Shown here: positions 53,818-63,779 of the stretch, in pieces
How the letters are laid out: each line of letters starts with the position of its first letter
How positions within the stretch are numbered: position 1 is the stretch's first letter
Assembly: GCF_029784155.1 (NCBI RefSeq)
Contig: NC_073693.1
Coordinates: forward strand, 181,123,802 to 181,187,801
Length of the DNA: 64,000 bases
Reading direction: 5' to 3'
DNA from: Uranotaenia lowii
Lineage: Eukaryota > Arthropoda > Insecta > Diptera > Culicidae
Notes under the pieces: generated by a model
Database searches by the model: none
What the model saw: only the letters and a program-made list of their open reading frames with translations
What the model was told of the DNA's origin: nothing
Program-made: the position numbers and the translations under genes

Positions 53818-54798
53818 TACCATTTCGTACTGGTAAGACAAACATTTAATTTAATTCAAATGTATTAAAAAGTATGTTTTACACTTAGTAAATTATTGCA
53901 AATTATGAAAAAGGACCAATTCATGCCTTGGATCTTTGAAGCTTATGTGACACTTTTTTCACTATTTCTTACACTTGCTATATGTTACTTGCAGATGCTT
54001 TTTTCCTGCAGCTCGCTTACCAAATATTTGTTGACCGATCATGTTCTTCGCTGGATCTGGTCAAATTAACTTGTTTCGTTGGTGTGTAGTGCAGACTATT
54101 CCGACATATAGAAGCAGTTCCGGCGGGCCACAAATCGCCCCAGCTGGGGGAAACTATGCGCTGCTTCATTTGGCTTACTATCAGTCAGTATCAGTTAGTC
54201 AACGAGTGCGAGTGAGCGGGTGAACCGAGAGAAGCTTCGCCTAGTTCCCCCAGCTGGGGCGATTTTGTGGCCCGCCGGAACTAGTTCTGTGCGTCGGAAC
54301 AGTTTGTACAGTTGGGACTGAACGATAAACATGCGAACATGATAGAAAACGCAAATCAAGATTTTCGTTTTTTTTTGTCAACAAAACATATAGATTCGAA
54401 GGGATTCTTAAGAAACTGTTAACAACTTTACGGATACCCAATCTTCATAAAACTTATTAGAAAAGTATAATTAAAAGTTTTTCTAACTCGCTGAATTTAA
54501 TTCCTTGCAGCTTTAACCTCAGTTATCTTCGGTGCTTTTCACTCTGCGCATTAGGAACATAAGTAAACAAATTGTGTCAAATTCTGCGCATTGGTAAAAT
54601 CATTGTTGTGATTTGAAAAACCACTTTTCTCTCAAATTTTTTAGCAGTCATGTTCAGAATGATTTCATCTTTCACGTAAAGGCATTTCCAATGAGAAAAT
54701 TCTGTTTAACATTGTTTCATTAGATCTTTTTGTTTTCCTAACACTTAAGCTGTACTGCTAACGGCGGCCATTTTTTAACGTTTAGCATATGATATCAT
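53818..54798. other. AT-rich DNA with one GC-rich hairpin
   Basis: No gene. It contains the inverted repeat at 54088..54309 and CTGCGCAT motifs near 54536 and 54586. A poly-T run at 54799..54815 marks the probable 3' end of the LINE to the right. Confidence 0.4.
54088..54309. repeat. Inverted repeat with CCCCAGCTGGGG core
   Basis: The left arm (54088..54157) and right arm (54239..54309) match through TTCCGGCGGGCCACAAATCG and GCCCCAGCTGGGGGAA. The loop is about 80 bp. The arms are much richer in GC than their surroundings. A short element or a structured RNA are both possible. Confidence 0.7.
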
Positions 54799-54905
54799 AT
54801 TTTTTTTTTTTTTTTATTAGCTAAAAATTCAATATATAGGCTTATTGGTATTAACCATTACGAAGCCGGGAGTCTGGGTTACTATTTATATATAAAAGGT
54901 GAAAT

Positions 54906-56206
54906 CAGGGTGGCCAGCGAACCGGGAAAACCGGGAAATAACCGGGAATTTAAAATAGGACCGGGAAAAAACCGGGAATTTCAAATCAAAACCGGGAAAA
55001 TTATTTATGGATTACGTTTCCTCATATAAATCATATTAATTCCTTAAATTCATTCATTTTATAATTTATAGTCGCTTATTTCAGGATTGTTAGCCATTCG
55101 GGAAGACGGGGAAAATGTTGGGATTTCATATTCATGAGAGAAAAGCCGGAAATATATAAAAAAATTAGCGCATACATTTGTCGAGCAAAGAAACATCGTG
55201 GAATCACTTACTTTCAGAATCTGTATTAAGAAAAAAGTGAAAGGAATTAACAAAATTTTTAAGTGTTGCGACTTTATAGTTCTGATGTGAACTCATAAGT
55301 TGAAATCAGACAGTTTTCGATTGAATTCACGCCTTGAAAATAAAATTTAATCTATCATATGATTGGAATTATTAATCACTAGTCCAGAATTGATGATGTT
55401 CGAATCTTCATCAGGAGCTCATTTTTTTCAGAAAAACTCGTTATGCTTAAAATAAACTTGAGAAAATGTGATTCTTGTTTACATTTTTCTCTTAAACTAG
55501 TAGTATTTTTGAATTGGAAAATCGAATAAAAACATGCATTTTTGAAATAGGACTGAAAATCCAGACTTAAAATTTAGATAAATTTACCAGAGTCCAGATT
55601 CAAGCGTCTAGAACTTAGCGCATTCAAATTTTTTTTAAATGTATCCAATCAAAAACATGATTCAGTGTCCAATATGAGACGGTTCTCAAATAAAATTTCA
55701 GGCTTAGCCTGAATTTTTAAAACAGGTTCATCGAAATCTGTTTTAGAACTTTAGAAGTAGAATATCGTAATACCAATCAGATGATTTCAACAGTAAAATT
55801 CAGTATTCCAACTTCAAATTTTAAAAGTATTATTTACATGGCATATATCAAAATTATAGTTCATCTCATGCAAATAATAAAAATGAAGCATTCTCCCTTA
55901 TAAGCGAAGATGGTGTGAATGACTGAAAAGAAGGTAACAATTTTCGGTTAAGGTTAGGACAACTAGAATTGTTTTCTCACCGTGTTTCCTTGACTGTAAT
56001 TTGACTAACATTCGCGTTTCAAGATTAGCTAAAAAAAAAAGGTCCTTTCACATTTTTACGTTCAACTTGCATAAACATATCTTGTCTTTAGGTCAAAAAA
56101 CCTTATGGACATATTTATTTGCGCATTTTTAAAAACCATGAAATCTCAATCGGGAAAACCGGGAAAAAACCGGGAATTTGAAAATGGAAACTCGCTGGCC
56201 ACCCTG
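54906..56206. mobile_element. CAGGGTGGCCA element, 6-bp target duplication (copy 2)
   Basis: CAGGGTGGCCAGCGAACCGG at the left and ..CTCGCTGGCCACCCTG at the right. TGAAAT is duplicated exactly at 54900..54905 and 56207..56212. AACCGGGAA motifs fill both ends, the counterpart of TTCCCG in copy 1. 1.3 kb, non-coding apart from chance frames. Confidence 0.8.
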
Positions 56207-56354
56207 TGAAATACTTTTCAAATAAAATGTTGACTTTTTCATAACATTTCTATAAGTTATAAAGATATCCGACTTGATAGGATTTATAAAACAGCGGCGG
56301 GTTTCCCTCCATCGTCTCGGTTTCAGATCATTTTGTTTCAAAAATCGTATGATG

Positions 56355-56469
56355 TTACAACTGCAATTTAGCTGCAATAATGAATCTGTTAATAGCTGTC
56401 ATCGTTGTAATATCCTGGCTGGCGATGATATCTCGAAGAGGGACGTCACTCGGTTTTTCAAATCTCCCA
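56355..56469 (-). pseudogene. LINE ORF2 C-terminal end
   Basis: The minus strand reads FEKPSDVPLRDIIASQDI..FIIAAKLQL to TAA at 56355..56357. This parallels the end of the other LINE (17608: KPPYVPVRDVLAVIDL..FLKAIDLRL), confirming a LINE terminus. The segment is cut at 56469 by family A copy 4. Confidence 0.75.
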
Positions 56470-57338
56470 CACACAAAACTTTCGGGGCTCCACTTAGCAA
56501 AATTTCACTGTTACTTTCCGTTAGCAAAAATATTTTTTTACTTTTGAGTTAGCAAAAAGCTAAATTTACTTGATTTTAGTAATGAAAAAGGTCATTTTAC
56601 TTGATTTTAGTAAAACGAAGGTTTTTCAGCCGCTATGTTCACAGACTCCAGCCGCCGCGCCAGTTGGGAGAAAATTAAAAAGCTGTCGCGATTAAGTGCG
56701 GTTCCGGATGTTCGTTGCTGGTGGTTCTTGTTGGTGGGCAACTTCACGAAGAAACGGTAGCTTAATCGACACCGGATGCTTACAGGTAAGGTCCAATCTT
56801 AAAGTGTTTTGATTCTCCAATATTTTAATTTGAAATTTGTGTGTTTGTTTTTTTCCTACCAGGTTGAAAGTGCAACACGAAACCCGCAACAGTCCGGCAA
56901 TGAAGAAGGACCACAACTGGAATTTCAACGAGCTGCATCCGGAAAACACCCCGGTGCTTTCTTTGATGAAGATGGCATGGCATTTTGCTCGCCAGTAGGT
57001 GCGTTCCCAGGATCGAACCTTCCGTTTAACGAAAAGTGTGAAAAAAATTTAAAAAATGTGAAAATTAAATTATAAGTGAATGTAATTTGTGTATTCTATT
57101 CAATAATCAAATATTCCCCTGATTTTCCAGAGAAAAAATAACAAAACATGAAATTACGGGTCCCAGCCATCTTTTTCTCCGGTTTTTGCTAAAAATTTGA
57201 GTAAAAATTGCGGCGGCTAACTTTTCCTCTCGTTTGCTGAAATTTTAGTAAAAAAAATTGCTAAATTGATTGCTAAGTTTCTAGCTGGTCAAATTTGAGC
57301 AAAATTTTGCTAAATTCCGGCCTCAGAAATTTTGTGTG
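56470..57338 (+). mobile_element. Family A element copy 4 (best mini-gene)
   Basis: From CACACAAAACTTTCGGGGC to ..CTCAGAAATTTTGTGTG; CA at 56468..56469 and 57339..57340. 869 bp. It carries the most complete family A mini-gene. The LINE frame resumes on both sides. Confidence 0.9.
56708..57075 (+). CDS. Two-exon 96-codon ORF of family A
   Basis: Exon 1 (56708..56785, 26 codons: MFVAGGSCWW..SLIDTGCLQ) ends at GTAAGG. A 77-bp intron ends TTCCTACCAG at 56862. Exon 2 (56863..57075) continues in phase 0 for 70 codons to TAA. Exon 2 contains TRNPQQSGNEEGPQLEFQRAASG-like sequence, of which the core GPQLE(F/Y)QR.ASG recurs in copies 1, 5 and 8. No known domain. The product would be small, Gly/Pro-rich with four Cys and a Lys-rich tail. 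AATTAAA-type signals follow. Whether it is expressed is unknown; it could be a captured host exon pair or an element-specific protein. Confidence 0.5.
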
Positions 57339-57340
57339 CA

Positions 57341-57647
57341 AGTTCTGCTAATAATTCTTCACACTCGCAAAGGTTAGAAGTTATAAGTTGGATTCTGAAC
57401 AGATGTGCATTCTGAGTTAAATGATTCGATATAATGCGCGACATATTTTTGATGAATAATCGTTCTACGTTTAATTTGGCGAACCAAGGGGCTTTACTGA
57501 CAGCAGGCAAGATACTATAACAATATCACCAAAACTACTACTGTTCCATATTGACTGCCATGAATTAACCAACCGATTTCTCAAAATAGGATAAAAGTCT
57601 CGAATTTCTTGTTCCCAATGAAAAAAACCTCTCCATTCAAAGCACCA
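57341..57647 (-). pseudogene. LINE ORF2 segment between RNase H and C-terminus
   Basis: Minus-strand frames read IRDFYPILRNRLVNSWQ..W, then PWFAKLNVERLFIKNMSRII and FRIQLITSNLCECEE, the Trp linker and Cys motif that follow RNase H in this LINE type. At least one frame change occurs near 57500 and another near 57625. Confidence 0.75.
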
Positions 57648-58477
57648 CACACAAAACTTTCGGGGCTCCACTTAGCAAAATTTCGCTGTTACTTTCCGTT
57701 AGCAAAAATATTTTTTTACTGTTGAGTTAGCTAAAAGCTAAATTTACTTGATTTTAGCAAAAAAAAAAGTTCATTTTGCTTGATTTTAGTAAAACGAAGG
57801 TTTCCGAGCCGCTTTGTGTACAGACAGCAGCCGCCGTGGGTTGGAAGAAAAACAGCGCGCGTTGCCGAAAGTTCGATGCTGGTGGTTCTAGAGGTGGCTA
57901 AGTCAACAACTAAATACTAGCCAAATCGACACCGGATGCGTACAGGTAAGGGCCGATATTGAATTGAAACGATTTTTCGATTTTTAATTCAAAATTGTTT
58001 GTTTGTTTTTCTTCCTACCAGGTTACAACTGCAACAAGAAATCCGCAACAGACAGGAAATGAAGGGGGACCACAACTGGAATATCAACGAGCTGCATTCG
58101 GCACACACTCCTGTGCATTCGTTGAAGAAAATGGCTCGGCAGTTGCCTCGCCGAAATCGGAACTTCCGTTGTACGAAAAGTGTGAAATAAAATAGCAAAA
58201 AATGTGAAAAATAAAATGAAAGTAAATGAAATTTGTGTATTCTATTTCACAATCCCTGATTCTCCAGAAAAAAAAAACAATGAATTATGAAATTTCAGAA
58301 CCAGCGAACTTTTCCTCCGATTTTTGCTAAAAATTTGAGTAAAAATTGCGGCGGCTAACTTTTTGCTCGTTTGCTAAAATAATAGTCTAAAAAAATTGCT
58401 TAATTCATTGCTAAGTTTCTAGCTGGTCAAATTTGAGCAAATTTTTGCTAAATTTTTGGCCTCGAAAATTTTGTGTG
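57648..58477 (+). mobile_element. Family A element copy 5
   Basis: 830 bp with CA at 57646..57647 and 58478..58479. It contains a GTAAGG donor at 57946, a 76-bp intron to 58021, and exon 2 (58022..58195) open for 57 codons with TRNPQQTGNEGGPQLEYQRA. The exon 1 frame has no ATG after an in-frame TAG, so the start is lost. Confidence 0.88.
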
Positions 58478-59039
58478 CATTCTTATTTACACACAAAACT
58501 TTCGAGGCCGGAAATTAGCGAAATTTTGCTCAAATTTGACCAGCTAAAATCTTAGCAATCAATTTAGCAATTTTTTCGAACTAAAATTTTAGCAAGCGAG
58601 AGAACAATTTAGCCGCCGCATTTTTTGCTCACTTTTCTAGCAAAAACCGGAGAAAAAGATCGCTGGACCTGAAATTTCAAAATTTATGGTTTTTTCTCTG
58701 GAGATTTAGGAAGAATGTTTGATTATTCAATACAATACTCAAATTTCATTCACTTTTAATTTATTGTTCAAATTTTTCTTAATAAATTTGACACTTTGTT
58801 GAACAGAAGTTCCGATCCTGGGGACGCACCTTCCGGCGAGCGAAATGCAATGCCATTCTTACCAACGAATGCACTAAGTTGTGTATCGGATGGAGCTCGT
58901 TGAATTTCCAGTCTCGGCCCTTCCCATTTCCAGACTGTTGAGGGTTTCTCTTTGAAGCTGTAACCTGGTAGAAAAATAATAAACAGTTTTAAAATTAAAA
59001 AGTTGGAAAATCTGTTTAATTCCGGCGTCGATTAGGCTA

Positions 59040-59870
59040 CACACAAAACTTTCGAGGCCGGAAATTAGCAAAATTTTGCTCAAATTTGACCAGCTAAAAT
59101 CTTAGCAATCAATTTAGCAATTTTTTCGAACTAAAATTTTAGCAAACGAGAGACAAATTTAGCCGCCGCAATTTTTGCTCACTTTTCTAGCAAAAACCGG
59201 AGGAAAAGATCTCCCCGGACCTGAAATTTCAATATTTATTGTTTTTCTTTGCAATTTCTTAGGGAATGTTAGATTATTGAAAAGAATACAAAAATAAGTT
59301 TACTTTCAATTGATTTTTCTCTTTATTTCGGCACTTCATGGAACTTATTTAGTTCCGATCCTGGGAACGCGAAATGCCAAGCGATTGACACCGGGGTTGT
59401 TCCGGACGCACCGCATTGAAATTCCAGCTTTGTCCCTTTCGATTTTCGGACTGTTGCAATTAAAACCCGGAACCCCACCGGCAGCAGCAACCTAATAGGA
59501 AAAAAAAACATAAATTAAAAAGCGGAAAACATTTTACACTTCTTGATCGACTCTTACCTGTTTGCATCCACTATCGATTTGGCTACCAATTTGTCGTGAA
59601 CTTAGCCACCAAAAGAACCGCCAGCATCGAATTTCCGGAACGGCACTGAATCCCGTCAGTTTATTTTTTTTGTCTCTACCGGCAGCGGCTGCTATCTAGA
59701 AATAAGGCGGCTAGAAAACCTTCGTTTTACTAAAATCAAGCAAGATTAACTTTCTGATTACTAAAATCAAGTAAATTGTGCTTTTTGCTAACTCAAAAGT
59801 AAAAAAATATTTTTGCTAACGGAAAGTAACAGCGAATTTTTGCTAAGTGGAGCCTCGAAAGTTTTGTGTG
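59040..59870 (-). mobile_element. Family A element copy 7, inserted in copy 6
   Basis: 831 bp, TA at 59038..59039 and 59871..59872. On the minus strand an exon near 59500..59323 reads TKLEFQCGASG, a diverged form of the family A exon 2 core. Flanking copy 6 sequence (ACGCCGG..TCGATTAGGC / GTATATCGTAATTGAC) rejoins when it is removed. Confidence 0.85.
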
Positions 59871-60122
59871 TAGTATATCGTAATTGACTTAGCCACCTTT
59901 ATTTAGAACCACCAGAATCGAACTTGCGGAACCGCGCTCAATCATGTCAGTTTGTTTTTTTCCTTCCAAAACGCGGCGGCTGCTGTCTGTACACAAAGCG
60001 GCTAAACAACCTTCGTTTTACTAAAATCAAGCAAGATAAACTTTAAAATTACTAAAATCAAGTAAATTTAGCTTTTTGCTAACTCGACGGTAGAAAAATA
60101 TTTTTACTAACGGAAAGTAACA

Positions 60123-60962
60123 CACGCTAACTTTTGGCTACCCCTTAAAGGCGTAAAATTGACCCGTTATTGAGAACCTCCATTATCTGTCAAATAAAGG
60201 GTCATTTTAACGGATCAATATTACCCCTTATTTTGAAAAGCTTGATTCCCTGCAAAAAGGGTAGTTTTGAATCTTGTCATAATTTCAAACGTTTCATTTG
60301 CGGTCGTGAATCGTGGTAAGTGTTTTATTATAATATGTTTCATGAAAATTAAAATTTTAATTTGAATAATTCCCGCTACAGATGATCTTGGAACTAGGAA
60401 ATGAATGTTCCATAACTTACTTTGCAGCACACATACGGCTTCTAATCGGCACTTCAACCCAGTGGATGTTGTCGGATACAAACGTAAGCTTTTTCTTACA
60501 AATTTATTAATTAATTTTTATATTATAAAAGATTTATTTTCCTTTCAGTTATCGTCATCTCGATACTGCTACCGCTAGAAAAAGGGCCAGGGCAAACCAT
60601 GGGAATTCCGGACAAAAAAAATTCTCAACGGAGGACCAGGCATTTAAAAACTTCCTAAAATTATTATTTAACAATCTTATTCCAAACAATACATGATGTT
60701 TTCCTAAAAATAGTAAATAATTTAGTTTTATTTTGGTTAGACATTTCATAGCATCATTTTTTTTTGCATTCCACAAGCCACTGCTAACATCTCTATCCAG
60801 CGCAAGCGTTTCAAATAAGGGGTAATTTTGACCCGCTAAGGCGTTATCATGCTGAGTACCCCTTAAAGGGTAGAGGGGCTTTATCCGAAAAAAGGAGTTC
60901 TCCCAGTCTTATCCAATAACGGGTCAAAAGTATTCGTTAAGGGGTAGCCAAAAGTTAGCGTG
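60123..60962 (+). mobile_element. Family G element (GGGTAA/ACCCCTTAA-rich), inserted in copy 6
   Basis: CACGCTAACTTTTGGCTACC at the left is inverted exactly at the right (GGTAGCCAAAAGTTAGCGTG). CA is duplicated at 60121..60122 and 60963..60964. GGGTCATTTTAACGG, AAAGGGTAGTTTTG, GGGGTAATTTTGACCC motifs repeat near both ends. The copy 6 block ..GGAAAGTAAC / AGTGAAATTTTGC closes around it. Confidence 0.9.
60382..60578 (+). CDS. Two-exon 43-codon ORF of family G
   Basis: An upstream GTAAGT donor (60316) and CTACAG acceptor (60381) place an ATG exactly at the exon start. Exon 60382..60483 gives 34 codons (MILELGNECSITYFAAHIRL..) to a GTAAGC donor. A 65-bp intron ends CCTTTCAG at 60548, and nine more codons run to TAG. 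Phase 0 is kept across the intron. The peptide is hydrophobic in its middle. No family recognised; may be non-functional. Confidence 0.35.
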
Positions 60963-61005
60963 CAGTGAAATTTTGCTAAGTGGAGCCCCGAAAGTTTTGT
61001 GTGTA

Positions 61006-61489
61006 GAGTGTCAGCCATCTCATTACCAAAAACTCCGTAATGAGAGGGAACCCATAAGAACGAAATGGAGTAACTTGAATTGATCAAATTAGAAATTACA
61101 TCCCTGGTTTTCAAAACCATCTGTCCAGTTTTACCAGAGATCTTGAGTCTCTTTAATGCTTCTAAAGCACTAGCCGAATCTGAGCAAATGAGATAAGAGT
61201 CAACCGGAAGACTAGTGATATATACACATGTGTAATATATTGCCATAAGTTCCGCAACAAAAATAGAACATGGAGATTTGAGAGAGAAGCTAGCTTCATG
61301 ATCAACATTAAAAACCCCAAATCCTACACAATCCTGATAGGCCGAGCCATCTGTGAAAAAAACTTTTCGTGTTGGATACGTTGATATTTTTTCCAAGCAT
61401 AAATTCCGTAAAGATATTATATCAGAGGGAGTGGGAAGATTCGAGTTTTGATGAATGAGGGATAGATCAACTGATGGATTTAAATTCAA
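61006..61489 (-). pseudogene. LINE RNase H domain
   Basis: The minus strand encodes KVFFTDGSAYQDCVGFGVF, then VAELMAIYYTC, SDSASALEAL and WVPSHYGVFGNEMADTL. The catalytic Asp, Glu, Asp and final Asp of RNase HI are all visible in order. The frame is ended by insertion of family A copy 6, which adds foreign residues. Confidence 0.85.
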
Positions 61490-61544
61490 TACTAGAGTAT
61501 TTGATTCATAATAATGTGAAATATTTAAAAATGAGGAATTGATT

Positions 61545-61840
61545 GTTTAACAATCTCTATAGGAGGTCAAAAATTTACATTCCGGATTATATTCAAATAG
61601 TGTGTCTAAGCGATCCATTAATAATGAATTAGTAATGTGACAATTTATCAGACAGTTCAATTCATTAAATCGAAGCTGCAATGGGGGAACTCCAGCAAGA
61701 ACTTCAACTGCTAATGTATGAGTTGAAGTCATCAATCCCAAGCAAATGCGTAAGCATCGAAATTGAATACGTTGCAACTTAATGATGTGACATTTGGCTG
61801 CTGATTCAAATAAAAAACAACCATAATATAATATCATATT
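61545..61840 (-). pseudogene. LINE reverse transcriptase C-terminal region
   Basis: The frame reads YYGCFLFESAAKCHIIKLQR, IQFRCLRICLGLMTSTHTLA and VEVLAGVPPLQLRF, the thumb-region signature of I/LOA/R1-type LINEs. Upstream of about 61840 the match is lost, so this is the 5' truncation point. The frame changes between this piece and RNase H. Confidence 0.8.
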
Positions 61841-62956
61841 ATTTGATATCATACTGCTATTGCTCGGTTGAATTGAAGGTTGTGTTAACTTGAAGTTCAT
61901 ATGGGGTCCACCAACCGTCCTAGTCCGTCGAGCACTATCTTAACGCTTCCCTCAACTGGTGCTTCAGAACCCTCGGGCTCTGTTGCCGCTAACCTTTTCT
62001 AAGCTATACTACTCTCATTTAGAATTTTTCCTCTTCTGTCCCCCATTATGTTTTTCCTTTCCGGGTCAGCCAGGCGCTCATAAACCCATAAACAAAAAAA
62101 AATCTTGTCAGATTATAAATTATACAATTAAATTGAGTTTTTTCAAATTGATTTTAATTCCCGTCCAAAAAGATAAGGACACAATTTTATTGGCTTGATT
62201 GGTTTCTGTTACTCTTTTTTGTGGAAATATCTCCGTTTATTTCACAACATTCAATCGAAATTACCTTTAACTAACCCAAAAATCAGCTCACACCTATTCG
62301 GATGTGTTATTATTGTCGCTGAATCCCCAAACCGGAGTTTTAGTCAATATCAGCGACGGCGACATCACTGACGACATTCCATGTTGACCAGACATCTGTC
62401 AAACATCTTCCGAGTGTCGGAACCAAACAAAAGAACGGGTTGCCAATCGCCGAGGTGTTTGAAGAATTGTTCATCGTCGCTGTTTGGCAAGGTTGCCAAT
62501 CACCAGCGCGAAAACTTCGGATTTCAACTTCAATGACAATATATAGAAATGAAATGAGATACACAACGCAACCAAATTCACCTTTCTTCAAAGTGTCAAG
62601 AATAAGCGCTGAATGAACAGCCTGTAAATTAATTTGTCCACGTAAATGTATATGACAGGTGATTTTTCTCAAAAACGGGTAGAAAATAATTTAGCACTAC
62701 CAGCAAACACCCAGAATAGGGTAGGTAGACCCAAAAAACAGATAACGGCACTACTGCCGAGCATTCGAAGGTTTTTGCTACCTAATAGTAGCTTACCTAA
62801 CTCGGACAATATAAGGGAGTGAAACGATACACACTCATCAATCGAAAACGTTCACTGAAGAAGGTAGTAAGTTGCTATCGAAGTACTGCTATATGAACTT
62901 TTTATTTACCGTGGTTGAATTAAAAGGAATCTTTCGATTGCTTTGATTCAGATAAA
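61841..62956. other. Unassigned DNA
   Basis: A 110-codon minus frame at 62340..62672 has ordinary composition but no recognisable domain or splice context. CCTA(A/C)TA and GGTAGGTA motifs near 62720-62810 hint at another small element without placeable ends. Confidence 0.3.
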
Positions 62957-63687
62957 AAAGGTCATTTTACTTAATTTTAGCAAAATGAAGGTTTTTCAGC
63001 CGCTTTGTTCACAGACACCAGCCGCCGAGCCAGAAAAATAAAAAGCTGTCGCGATTAAGTGCGGTTCCGGATGTTCTTTGCTGGTGGTTTTTGTGGAGGC
63101 AACTCCACGACTAAATGGTAGCTGAATCGACACCGGATGCTTACAGGTAAGGTCCGATTTTAAAGTATTTAGATTCTCCAACTTTTTAATTTCTAATGTG
63201 TGTGTTTGTTTTTTTTTCTTCCAGGTTCAAACTGCTAGATACATGAAACCCGCAACAGTCCGACAACTGGAATTTCAACAAGCTGCATCCGGAAAACATC
63301 CCGGTGCTTTCTTTGACGAAGGTGGAATGGCATTTCGCTCGCCAGTAGGTGCGTTCCCAGGATCGAAACTTCCGTTTTACGAAAAGTGTGAAAAAAATAT
63401 TTAAAAATATGAAAAATAAATTATAAGTGAATGAAATTTGTGTATTGTATTCAATATTCAAACATTCCCCTGATTCTCCAAAGGAAAAATAAGGAAACAT
63501 GAAATTACGGATCCGGGCAATTTTTCTCCGGTTTTTGCCAGAAATTTAAGTAAAAACTGCGGCGGCTAAGTTTTTTCTAGTTTGCTAAAATTTTAGTAAA
63601 AAAATATTGCTAAATTGTTTGCTAAGTTTCTAGCTGGTCAAATTTGAGCAAAATTTTGCTAAATTCCGGCCTCGAAAATTTTGTGTG
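62957..63687 (+). mobile_element. Family A element copy 8, 5' truncated
   Basis: It starts mid-element at AAAAGGTCATTTTACTT and ends ..CTCGAAAATTTTGTGTG. It keeps the GTAAGG donor (63147), a 78-bp intron ending TTCTTCCAG (63224), and exon 2 63225..63404 with RQLEFQQAASGKHPGAFFDE. The exon 1 ATG (MFFAGGFCGGNS) is frameshifted to an early TAG. Confidence 0.85.
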
Positions 63688-63723
63688 TGGGAAAGTGCTC
63701 TCAACAGCAAAACAAAATTTCGC

Positions 63724-63777
63724 GAACGGAAAGTAACAGTTCATTTTTGCTAAGTTGAGCCTCGAAAGTTTTGTGTG
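63724..63777 (-). mobile_element. Family A end fragment (copy 9)
   Basis: Only the inverted 5' end is left: GAACGGAAAGTAACAG..GCTAAG..GCCTCGAAAGTTTTGTGTG, followed by TA (63778..63779). Confidence 0.75.
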
Positions 63778-63779
63778 TA

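Larger units (their letters stand above)
58490..61003 (-). mobile_element. Family A element copy 6, host of copy 7 and family G
   Basis: TA 58488..58489 and 61004..61005 flank CACACAAAACTTTCGAGG and ..CCCCGAAAGTTTTGTGTG. The element lies inside the LINE RNase H coding region right after GNEMADTL. Two later insertions (59040..59870, 60123..60962) split it; without them about 840 bp remain. Confidence 0.88.
54799..61840 (-). mobile_element. LINE (I/LOA-like, RNase H-bearing), cut by four direct insertions
   Basis: Pieces on the minus strand, in order: RT end (61545..61840), RNase H (61006..61489), post-RNase H region (57341..57647), C-terminus (56355..56469), 3' UTR (56354..56207 then 54905..54816) and poly(A) seen as T at 54815..54799. 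It is interrupted by family A copies 6, 5 and 4 and the CAGGGTGGCCA element copy 2. Each has matching target dinucleotides or 6-bp duplications, and the coding order is preserved across all gaps. The copy is 5' truncated and frameshifted. Confidence 0.75.

Noticed and set aside
62340..62672. 110-codon minus frame as a gene
   Set aside because: Ordinary composition but no recognisable domain, splice site or conserved copy; not enough support to call.
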